A stretch of DNA of 64,000 nt from Hermatobates lingyangjiaoensis (taxonomy: Eukaryota > Arthropoda > Insecta > Hemiptera > Hermatobatidae), in contig JAPFBL010000367.1 of assembly GCA_026182355.1 (NCBI GenBank), positions 1-64,000 on the forward strand, in the 5' to 3' direction. A program made the position numbers and the translations under genes. Of this stretch, positions 36,643 through 49,100 are shown one piece after another. The notes beneath the pieces were generated by a model, which was not told the DNA's origin, ran no database searches, and was given only the letters and a program-made list of their open reading frames with translations. How positions within the stretch are numbered: the stretch's first letter is position 1; each line of letters begins with the position of its first letter.

Positions 36643-39600
36643 GTAGCCAACCCTTGATGATTTATCTCTTTTAATTCATTACTTAAGTAAATAAACATTC
36701 GTGCGTAAAAATCTTAATGCCTCTATTAATTTGATACCTGTATAGAACTTAAGATCCCTTGTACTATAAGCTAACAATGACAAAAAAAAGTGTAGAATCA
36801 ATCCTAAAATTTGCAAAATAAATATTTTAGATTTTGTCTGATAATTAATAATAATGTACAAAGTGAGTAATATTTTAAACCAGAACCTTCAATAACAGGG
36901 ATATTCAACTATGTACTGAATTACAATGATAGTTCTACTGTCCAGTATTTATTGCAATATGCTGGTCCAAATATATTGGCATATTTTATTCTATGTAAGA
37001 CCGAAAATCTTAGAGTACTTAAAGTAGTAGATTTAATGCTTAATTGTAAACTAGTTTCTATATGTCTTAAGATTGTCGGGTCTATTGCCTCATTCCACTT
37101 TAGGTATCTTCGAATATTACCGATATGATGTGGATATATCAGTGTATAGACTGTAATATGAAGTTGTAGAAAAGCACTAGGCCCTTCAACTAGAATTAGC
37201 CTTCATTAGAATCATATCATGAATGTAGCTATTCATGGAGGGACCCTGACGAAGTCTGTTATTGGTAAGAAACATCTTAATCCCATTTTACGGAGCGACT
37301 CACATCATTCTACCTGATGACGAGAGAGTCGAAATATAATATTGAGTTTTTGTGATATCTTATATATGTGTTCTTTTGGTGAATTAAGTTTACATATAAA
37401 TCAGAAGAAGACTGACAAAATCTTACTTCGTTCATAGAATCGTTTCGTTATATATATATGAAGATTTCACATAAGTGAAATCGTCAGATGGGTTTTTGAC
37501 TCTGACGAAGACCGCTTGTTACGGTTGAGGTCTTAGTCTTGTTTTCCCATTTCATATTATGGTTTGATCATTGATATATATACTAAATTGAATAAACAGT
37601 CCACATGGACTATAAAACTTTAAATGACTAAGCACGACACAGAAAAAGGAATAAAAAGCACACTTGCTGAATTCTCAAATTTCGAACTGTTGTTCTAGTC
37701 TACTCCTGATGACCAACAACGGTTCGAAATTTGAGAATTCAGTAAGTATGCTTTTTATTCATTTTTCTGTGTCGTGCTTTGTGCAATTTAAAGTTAGATA
37801 TGATAAATTATATATGTATATATTATATATAAACTCAAAAATTGTTATTGACCTCTTCTATTCTATTCACTGTTTTGTTATTGAGGGCTAGGTCAAATAA
37901 AAGAAAATAAACTCCTTTCTAGGCCGACGTTTCGATGTATTATGTGAGTTGTAGATTGTTTTGATAAATGTATTATAGTCTTACTCTAATTTTTAGCCCT
38001 GAAGATGATGTACAAATACATCGAAATGTCGGCCTAGAAAGGAGTTTATTTTCTTTTATTTGACCTAGCCCTCAATAACAAAACAGTGAATATATTATAT
38101 TATTTAATTATAAATTATAGTTGTAGTATGCAGAAGCTTAACAAGAAGCAAGGTCTGAAAAAATATGCTTACAGGAAGGACTGCTACCAAATTTACAAAT
38201 ATATATATGATCATATATATACTGTACATACATATATGATCTCATTTCATTTTGTGGTTTGTTCATTGATTGTTATTTCACGTGTTGGTGAAATATACAA
38301 TTGATAGGATTGAGGTGATAGGTAATGTCCTTTATTTGTTAGATAATTATTCTTAAGTTGTCTTAGTTTTATCGAGTTCTATATTTTGAAAAATTTATAA
38401 ATACCATAATTCTAAAAACAATTTCTATATAACAAGAAAAATAATCTCACCTTGGTTAGAAAGAGAAGTTACAGCCTTTCAATTTACTGCTCTTACAGAT
38501 TACAACAATTTGTATTTTCACAACTGACTTTATTGCAGTTTGCTTTATGTTATTTAGCCACCTCCCATGGACCTCGACAGTTTCGTAAGTATCAAACTTG
38601 AATTAGCTTTCGCTTTTTGGTGCACGTTTAAGGATAATCAATTGAAGATAGAAAGTTGCCTAAAACTGACAGTTAATAGGTCAGCTGGAATGGTTATCGA
38701 GATCACTGATAGTGCAGCGCTGATAGCAATGGCATAACAAGAACACATCGCACTCTCATTAATGGGGAGTTGAGACCAATCCCTTTTAATAATCTTGTAG
38801 ATGTATATATTTAAAGAACTGACTATACAACCCTCAACCCACCTCCCATACCTGTCAGTGGTTCTAAAGTGGGCCGCGAACTTACTCGAATTATGCATCA
38901 TATGTATTTTTCTACGCAGTATGGCGTCAACGCAAGTATGCTTGCCCAACTATAAATGAACCTTCATCAAGTTCATCAATCACCTTATATTTTTGTACTT
39001 TGTGTTTTTATTTTAAAATTATATTTTTAATTCATTAATTGTGCAATCTGTTATAGTGTGGTATTTACTCATATTAGGAAAAGTATTAAGTCTCCACACA
39101 AAAAGTTTATTATAAAAAAAACTAAACAATGCGTTTCGAACACTTGATGTTCTTGCTTGGTATCTCCCACTTAATAACCACCCCAACAGAGCAGATGTAA
39201 CCTGAAGAAGAACATCAAGTGTTCAAAACGTGTTGTTTAGTTTTGCTTGGTATCACCCACCAATAACCACCCCAACAGAGCAGATGTAACCTGAAGAAGA
39301 ACATCAAGTGTTCAAAACGTGTTGTTTAGTTTCGCTTGGTATCACCCACCAATAACCACCACAACAGAGCAGATGTAACCTGAAGAAGAACATCAAGTGT
39401 TCAAAACGCGTTGTTTAGTTTTTTATAATAAACTTTTTTTGTATGCAGACTTAATACTTTCCCCATTATATTTTTAATATCAAATTAAACTTCACTGAGA
39501 ATTAGAAGAATGTTTTTCTATGCCTTTTGTCATTACAAGTAATTAAGTTATCATTAAGCTGTAAATATTTTTCCTGAACCATCTTCTTCTAGTCTTATTA

Positions 39601-42600
39601 TTATCACTATAGATCTTGTTTTTTTTCCTTAAATATTTGTACATATTTTGTACATTAGTTAAGAGAATACTTGTGCAGATATCATTATAATCATTTAGCT
39701 TCCGCTAATTATGCTTCTTGACAATTTATTGGTTGCTTTATTATACATTTTTAATAGTGGCATAAGGAAATCATTAATTATTTGACCTAATTATTATAAT
39801 TTAACATTTTATTGAAATTGAACTACGATAATATTTGTTGCTAACCTTATTTGGTGTTTCAAGGTACATAATTGATATTGTAAAGTATATATGATATTAA
39901 TCTCACATAAATGTTTATGTTTTATTTTCTATCTTTTTCTCAGAATCAGTTTTCAAACTAAACATTATATTTAGTCAAGTTATTAATTTATTTGGCTTTT
40001 GATTGGTAATAAAGTTACTGCTTATTCTCAAATACCCAATTTGATGAAAACTATACCTGGAACATCAAAAGCTACAATTTAAATATTTTTTCTTTAATTT
40101 TAAATTGAAAACACATTCATTTTGTACTCTTTGTTTGTATTTTAAAATTATATTTTTTAATATCAAATTATACTTCTCTGAGAAGAAGAATAATTTGTTC
40201 CTATACCTTTTGTCATTACAAGTAATTCATTTACTTTCTAAACACATTAGAAAGTGGTGATAAAAATCGTTGACTTATGGTCAACCTCTTATTAACTGGT
40301 CCTAATTCTTTTTGTTAAATTATTTGTATAATCTTAATGTTTTACTAATATCGTTCAGTAAGTCGTCTTTTCAGTTTTTAGAAGTGATTTAAATAAAATG
40401 CCTTTTTGGTTTTTAATTACATGAAATAAAATCTAGACATCAGTTGTTGGAGGTTATATAAGCTCCTCAATATTAGGCGATAAAAATATTAAAGATGGAC
40501 AGCGTCCGAAAACGGTCGAACAACTTCTATTCTACCCCACTATACTATATGAAGTAACGTAGTTTCATTTATTGTCTTAATAAATAACATAAATCATTAG
40601 TTGTGCAATCCGTAATTGTGTGGTATTTACTCATTCTGAGGTTAAATGGATAAACAAACAAAATTAAACCAAACCCATCCTGAACGTTTGGCCTTCAGAT
40701 GGCTGATAGACAACCCCAATTTGGTCATCATATAACATCTCCCTAAGATATGAATCCTTTTAGGAGTTATCATTTGGGGATGGTTCCTCAAATATACATT
40801 CAATAGCAGAAAGTAAGACCATGGTTCCAAAAAGTTTAGGAATAAACTCTGGAAAGTCACACACAAAACTACCTTGGAAATTTATTATAACATAACATTA
40901 CTATTTTGCTACATGTGTTGTTATTTGACTATCATTACATAATGACTTGTAAGCTTCAGTTAGCTTTTTCGGTTTAACCAAATTTAATGAAATCTCTTCT
41001 TTTTTCAAAAATATCTTTAAATAAATATTGTTATTTTTCAATTTGAACATGTATATTTATTAGTTTTAAATGAAATGATATAACAGCTTCCTTTGGACAT
41101 TGATTCTCAGGGTCCAGACAACCAGGAGACGAGTGTGCGATGGAGTCGACCAACCCTGCCTGCACTTAATCCTGCCCGTGATTCCATAATCTTTCAACAA
41201 CTTGATGTGGACCACTATGCAGGTAAGCTTAAAATAATAATTCGCGAAGCGACGGTTGGAGACTGTTGTACTATCTCTACTCCACTGATGACGGTTCAAC
41301 CGAAAATTAGAGACTGTAAGTGTATTCGCCCCTTTAATCTGTATCTATAGTTTACTGTGAAACGTTTGTTGTCCTTTGTGGATCGTTTTCCTGTATATAC
41401 AAAATTGTCACAATAACACGTGATATAAATATTTAAGTAACTCATCTCAAATGATAGGAGATAATGGCTCTGAGGCCTTTTATGTATCATGTCGTCAGAG
41501 AGCAAGTGGATACAAGTGATTTTTATTTTCTTGTTCTCTGATGACGTGATACACGGAAGTCCTCAAAGCGATTATTTCCTATTATTTGTGGTAAATTACT
41601 TGAAAAAAATATATATATGTATATAACATTTCACAATAAACACGTGATAAAAAATCAACATTCAAACCACAGTAAGAAATGAGAAAAAAGACTAAAATCT
41701 TTCAACTTTAACAAGCTGTCTTTGTCAGAGTTAAATCTCTTCTGACGAAGATCGCTTCCTTTATATATATATATAATGTATATCTAATATAATACATAAT
41801 ATATATATATTTTTGAAAATGACACCAACCTTAGCTGATACCTGTTTCTTAACAAGTTTCCCAATTTCTCTAAATAATACTCTCGTTATTTCGTCTAAAC
41901 AATAAAGTACATCTCCTATAGTCAACATGTTTCGAATGATCAACATTCATCACCAGGACGTAAATAACTTCTTGGGTGAATTTTCTGGTTTATTATATTT
42001 ACAATGTGAAGATAGTAGGGGTTGTTTTTCTTTCAAGTTTAAGAAAAGCTGGTTGTTAATCCTGTGGGGTGAGTGGCCTCTCTGCCTGAGTTACTACCTG
42101 CAAGAGTTTCTGGATGCCCTTGATGTGAACGGCTACTGTTTTTGATTTGAATATTTAGGAGTGGCTTCAGTTTTTGAATTAATATAGCCTCTGCATTTTC
42201 AGTTTATGATAGTTACTTTCTTCTTTTATCATTTTAGTATTTGTAACAAGTATCTCTCGGGTCAATTTAACGTTATGAGTTTAAAACTGTCCTTAATTTA
42301 TGTAAGTTGTATTGAACGAGGCATCATTCTGAAATTTCTTGTTTTGTGGAACGTTCTTCCGATTTTTTTTTATGGTATTGGAGAGGGCATTTCTAATGTT
42401 GTCTAATAATAATATTATTATTCACTAGTTCCTCATCTATATGATTGACATTCATTGCAACATGGCATATTGCTACATTCATCATTAGCATTATACATAT
42501 GTCGATTATAAGGATGCGATTTATTTACCGCTTTGTTATTGTTGAGTTTGGTCTCTTCTACATTTCTGGATTTCCTGAAAGTAGTATTCTTTTATATCCT

Positions 42601-45332
42601 CCATGATCTTTATTTGTTGTCTTATTCCGGTTGTAAGTGGCTGGTTCGTTACGTTAGTAATAGTTGAAGATAGATAGGCCATCTATTTTCATATGTAATA
42701 TAAAACTTTAAATGGAACATTACATTCCTTGGTAGAATATTGTCTGATGTATACATTATTAATATCGATGTGATTATGCAATAAGGTTGTTCCTTTGTGA
42801 GTCTGATAGCGTTTTTGTTGTGTTGCAGCCGATGACCCGCTGGAGGGAATGCCTGGCAGTCAGGTGGGGCCTGTGTCCGTCATGAGGCTCTACGGGGTCA
42901 CTCGTACAGGTCATTCTGTTTGCTGCCACGTCCATGGTTTTACGCCGTACTTCTACGCCAGTGCTCCTCCAGGATTTGCTATATGCCATCTAGGCGAGTT
43001 CAAGGTGAATAAAATTATTACATTTTCTATTTTACAACAAATCGTTTTCCAAACTGAGCATTCTGGCCTACTTGAAGAGAATCTTTTTCGCAGCTCAACA
43101 AATATCTTATCTATATAAATAAAAGAAAGTTTTTGTCTATACATTGCTTTGAACTGACTCATTTCAAGTTTTCTATACGTTTCATACATTAGAGAAACCG
43201 AATCCACTCTTAGAAAAATTTCTGTTGGTTTGTCGGTTTGTCGCAAAATTTTGTCACAAGCAAACTCAGCCACCGTGAGACATAGCGAGCTAAAACTTTG
43301 ACACTAGATTTGTGTATGTCTAACTTAAAATATAGGCTCTGAATGGATTGAAAATTCAGCGTAGAAGCGAAGTGAACCTTTAAGCTATATTTCGCTAACT
43401 TCACAGACATTTTATTTTGAAAATACACAGGTGTAGCAAGCAGGTATTTCTAGTTGATTTTAATTTCATTTGCGTATATGAATATATTGCTTATTTGAGC
43501 TTATTGACAAGGTGTTTCCTAGAGTTGAAGATATAGAGAAGCTTTGTGAATGAGTAATACCATTGATTCCGAGCCACTATCCGTTTCCGTTCAAACGATT
43601 GCAAATTTCTGTCAGAGTCTGTTTCGCAATGACGTTAACTAAGTCGTAAGGGGAAAATTTATCCAACGCAGGAATTGAAGTGAGCTAGACCAAGGTTTCT
43701 CATATGGTCAAATTCAGTTTACTTGCTCTAGAGTCAGAGGTTCCAACTCTTTGTTCTTCCATGAACCTGAAGGACAGACATAATGTGGTGTATACAGATG
43801 ATTTGCTTAACACTGTGCTAATAATGGTATTTTCTACTATTCTGTAATTTCTAATGATATTTTGGAATACCAAGTAAAATAGAATTTTTGATTCCGTCAA
43901 AGACCGGTACGTTTGCTAGTTAATAATATTTAGCGAAGGTGACTATCGAAAAATCAGTGAATGACCAGGGAAATCTTTATAGAACATAACTACTGTTTAG
44001 GGAAAAAAATGATGTTATAAGTTACTCAGTTGATTTACCTTAGTATAACTACACTTATTAAAAAAATAAATTAAATTCTTTAAACAAAATATGCTTCAAT
44101 TCATGCCTATAACTTTTATGGTTAACTCCAAAAATTATTAATTGGAATCATAAGCAGAACGAAAAGTTATCATTTTTAAAGTACAATTTTCACTAAAATG
44201 AATAAAATAATCAGGAAATTCAATGAGTTTGCTAAATCATAATGTATAAAACAACAGCATCTGCAACCGAAAGTTTTCCTCATCTCTGATTGGCAGAGCT
44301 GCTAGAGATATAGAGTTATGCTTCTACATTTTTAACCAAAGCAGACTCTTTGATTTATAACAGGTTAATTAATTTGCTGAATTTATTTTCTGAAAGTTTT
44401 ATTGAACATTTCTTTAACCTTTTAAATTTGAGGGAAAATTTCTACGTAATTGCACCCTATAAATATTAAATTTCAACAGAAAAACGAGAACGACACTGAT
44501 TTCATTTAAAAACGTTTATAAAAATTTCAACCAAATCGCAATTAGTCTATTCGGATATTGGAGATACCAACAGCCGATACTGAGGACCAAAGAAAGTAAA
44601 GTTAGCTTTCGGTGTTAAGACTATTGATTTTATTGAGCCTGTATTTGTGCTGGTAAGTTATGACAGTCGAGTAGAAAGGAGCTGCTCCATACGGTAATTG
44701 TAAAGGTATGTGGGATAGATTTCGATATATTTGTAGAAACATTTCTCTCAACATCGTAATCATGTTTGACATACTTCATATTGTAATCGTATTTATGCAG
44801 TTAGTATTGAATTTATAGAATCCTTTTGAAATGATATACGAATCAGATTAGTAATATATTAGATGGGACTCCCTAAGACCCCATACGGTGCAAGTCTCAG
44901 TGAAGGAGGGATCAATGATTACAGTATCACCTAGTAATGAATGAAAATGATTAACAATTTTAATTAATTGAACATTTTTAGCCATAAATCATAATATTGG
45001 AGCTAGTGAAAATGGTTATTCTTGTATATTGATTGTTTCTTTATTTTCGTTGCAGTTTAAGCACAAATTAAGTGTATTTTATAATAATTGTAATAAATAA
45101 AATGTTATAAATCTTAACATTATTTAAGTAAAAAAAATTCACTAAAAATACTAATTCTTTTTAAAATTAAAAACAAAGATTTTGAAAAACCAATTTCACC
45201 TCAACCCTTTTCTAAGGAAAGATTAATATTGTAAGAAAGTTTACTTAAAAAATGAGTAAGTTATTTAGCATTTATATTTCATAAAATCAGAGAAAAGTGA
45301 CAACTTCAAAATAGTTGTGCTATAGTTCTCTC

Positions 45333-45372
<40 letters not shown>

Positions 45373-46096
45373 CTCTATCTATATTTTACCATCTATACTC
45401 CCTCATACTATATTTTATATTTTCTATATCGTCTCTCTCTCTTTTGAAAAGCAATATGAACACTTACTAAGAAGGAGTTGACATTCTACTGCTATGTGCT
45501 CGCCTTAAAATGGTTTATATTAGGTTTTTGCAAGTCCTAGAATACTGTGATTTGATATTTGAACTTGAGATATTTACGTTTTGTTAATAGAACGCCCTCA
45601 GCTTGGCGATGCTCCGGGATAAGACTGCCAAAGGTAAGAGCAGCGAGCCTGTCCTGGCCGCAGAGTTAGTTCACAAGTACAACATGTACGGCTACATGGG
45701 ACCAGAACCGGAAGCCTTCATCAAAATCACTGTGGCCTTGCCGAAACTCATTGCAGCAGCGAAGAGAATCCTTGAAAAGGAAGACGTCTACGACGCCTTC
45801 CCCCAGTACTCCTACCGCTTCTTTGAGGCCAACATAGACTTTGATATCAGGTAATCACAAACTGACAGATTTGTTAAATTATCAATATCCTTCTACTCAT
45901 TTGTTACCAGAATCTAATTTAAAAAAAACTAGAACATGTTATATGTTTCTCTATGTCTCTCGAAATAGTTCAAAAACTGCAGTAATGGAAATTTAATTTA
46001 TGCCTTTACATTTAATAAAACCAAAGAAAAGTTACTCTTAATGGTACTCTTAAGATGTTTACTTCAAAATAGTCGTGCTATAGTATTTTGTCTTCT

Positions 46097-46131
<35 letters not shown>

Positions 46132-49100
46132 TTTCTCTCCATCTATATTTTACTACTCGATAGTCTTTCTCTTTTGAAAAGCAGTATGAACACTTCCTAC
46201 GAAGGAGTTGACACTTCAACTTCTAAACAGTCGTAAATATTAGGAATGCACCCATTGATAAGCGAGTAATCGGTATCGGCAATTTGGTTAATTAATCGTT
46301 TTTAATAATTGGTTTTGTTTGTTGTAAAGAATTCATATTACATCAATTATACAAATAAATTCTGTTTTACGTTAATTACCGAAATAAAAAATAGGCTATA
46401 AGATTTTTTTTTTTATTCATTCCTTTTACATATTATAATATGGTACCCAATGTCTACAAAATAATATAATAAATATATATAATATATAATAAAATGTGAT
46501 AAAAAATCATTTTATTTTAGAAACATCGAATTAAATGAAATCCTCCATCTAAGCTAGATACCAATTTTGAAGGAAGAAGTAGGCATAATAATGATAAACT
46601 GAAAATTTACATAAAATGAAGACTAACTCAATAACTAAAATTAACTTAAAAGTTCTCAGAACGCAATCTATTCCCTGTTGGTTACCTCCATTATGTGTGC
46701 CACCTCCAGTACTGAATCACTTTCTACTAAAGTAATTAGAGTGTTCAAATATTTTTGAGCTACAGTAAACAAAAGACATTTTGAATTTTTACCATATAAA
46801 TACATTATCATTCCCTTGCATAAAAGTAAATTCAATTAATATTGTAGCTGTTTATTGTTGGAGGAAGTTAAACGCTTTTGTAAATGTTTCCTCAGTTTTT
46901 TCATTGGTCTCTGTTCTTCATTATTTTTTTCATTTTTCAAAAGCCTATTCCTCATATATATGATAAGAAATATGAGTATTTGGTCTGTTCACTCAATCGA
47001 GCTGTTATGTTGATTTTCATCTCTGGAACTACATGTAGAATTATTTGTTTTCACTTTACTTACTCAATAACTTTTCATTTCTTCATTTTTTTCTATTACA
47101 TTTGTTTTTTGTAATTTTATTTTAAACCTAAGGTAAAGTAAAGCGAATAGATACGAATTCATGGAGTCGAAGTATCAACATCGAAGGATTTTTTGCAAAT
47201 GAATGGCCTAGGAAACCATTTGTTATGTCATGTAAGGCAATGGTCCCCAACCTTTTTGTTGCCACGGACCGGTAAGCGTTAGACAATTTTACCGCGTCCC
47301 GGGGGTAGATTGTTTACTTGCAACTTACATGTAGCATCGTACCAACAACATAACATGAAAATAAAAGTCTCGAAATAATAATGAATATATCATTAAAAAG
47401 TTTACATTAAAAATTTACTTTAAACATTCCTTTCAAAATAAAATACAGATACACCAAAAAAACGAATATAAACACTAGTGACTAAGCTTACAAAGCGTAT
47501 GACTAATCTTATGACAAAGCGTACAAACTGAGATAAAGAGCTTTAAAAACTGCGCACATGTATGCAAACTATATTTCTAACGCGACCCGGTACCAATTGG
47601 TCTACGGACCAGCACCGGTCCGCGGCCCACCGGTTGGGGACCACTGATGTAGGGCATGACTCCACTTTATTGCCTTTTTGGGTACATTCAGATGTCTGAA
47701 GTGACTTTATGTGATAAAGTATGCGTTCATCGCTTTTATTGCTTGTTGAAGGTTATTTATGTTGTGGCCGGTTACCCATCATGTTTTTTTCTGCTAGGTT
47801 TATGGTTGATACGGATATGGTAGGCTGCAGCTGGGTTGAGCTGCCCGCTGGAGCATGGCGCTTCAGGCGTTTATGTCAGTCACGCTGTCAGCTGGAGGTG
47901 GACGTCGCTCATGATGTTCTCCTTGCACATCCTCCTGAAGGGGTTTGGGCCGACGTAGCTCCCTTCAGAATACTCAGTTTTGACATTGAATGCGCTGGCA
48001 GAAAAGGTAAATATTTAAGAGGTGTTTTTCAATCAATCATAAATATAAATTTTTTTTTTATTTATTTAAAGGGAGAACCTGATGTTTAAACAGGACTTTC
48101 CGTAACTAAGACATATAGGAATTGCTTCCCGGTTTAGTAGCATAAATCTTGCCAAAAGTCTTTTATATGTTTGAAATAGTTATAAACAGCAAATAACCAG
48201 GATATTACTTAAGCATTAAATTTAATGGCGATAAATATTTAAAGTAATGCTCTTTGCTATTAGGAAATACGCCATTACAGTTTGGTGAAGGTGGTTTTCC
48301 CTTACCGTTATTACTGACATTACTGAGTCTGAATTATATCTTGTGAGTACCACGACTGGGTCATTACAGATGTTTGGCCATTATGGGATTTCCCGGATTT
48401 GCATATCGAATTCTAAAAAAATTGGCAGACATTTGAGTTTACAATTTTTTTCAGTTAAACACGTTAAATAGAAGTTTTGCTGTAGGTCAAGTTCAGCCAA
48501 CAGCCATAGCCATGTTGAATACATCAGTATCGTTAGATCACCGAAGTTAAGCAACATTGGGAGTGGTTAACATATGGATGGGTGACACCACGTGACGGTG
48601 GGTGCTCCTCAGGTAATGGTGGTTTAATAAATTGGTGGTGAATCAAAATGCACGACACTTTTTGATATTGTATTGCCCTGAAAGCGCTAATTGTCTATAA
48701 AGATAGGGCATTGGAAAAAAAACTTACCTCAGGTATTATCAGTAATAATTTTTGCCTTATCTCTTATGGCTTTGCTGCTTTCAGATCACTCTTGTTGCAG
48801 TGCACTCACTATAAACGAACAGCTCTATCTCCCCTCCTTGCAAAAAGTTTCTATTATATGTTTTTAATAAATTCATCAAAAGTTTTAATGAATTTCGATA
48901 AATTTTTACTACTGAAAGGCCTTTGAATACTCACCACTGTATTCGTAGGATAAAAAAAACATTAGTACAAAATAAATTTCTGAAAATGTTGATAATTATT
49001 CAAATCAAAATGATTTCCTCCTATATTTAATGGTGCTCTAAAAATGATTTTCTTTCTTTGCTTACAGGAGTATTTCCTGAACCGCAGCATGATCCCGTTA

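Larger units (their letters stand above)
36643..41110 (+). other. POLD1 intron 1 (4.5 kb)
   Basis: Its first 3 kb is the duplicated block. 39711-41110 is not duplicated in the other copy; it includes diverged repeats of the 39490-39540 and 39040-39075 segments at about 40140-40230 and 40590-40635. No exon is seen. Confidence 0.6.
45851..47797 (+). other. POLD1 intron 4
   Basis: The first 370 bases match the duplicated fragment. Then comes unassigned AT-rich DNA and a hAT MITE at 47238-47646. Confidence 0.6.

Noticed and set aside
48496..48590. Functional 5S rRNA gene
   Set aside because: The central part is altered and the 3' stem and terminator are missing.
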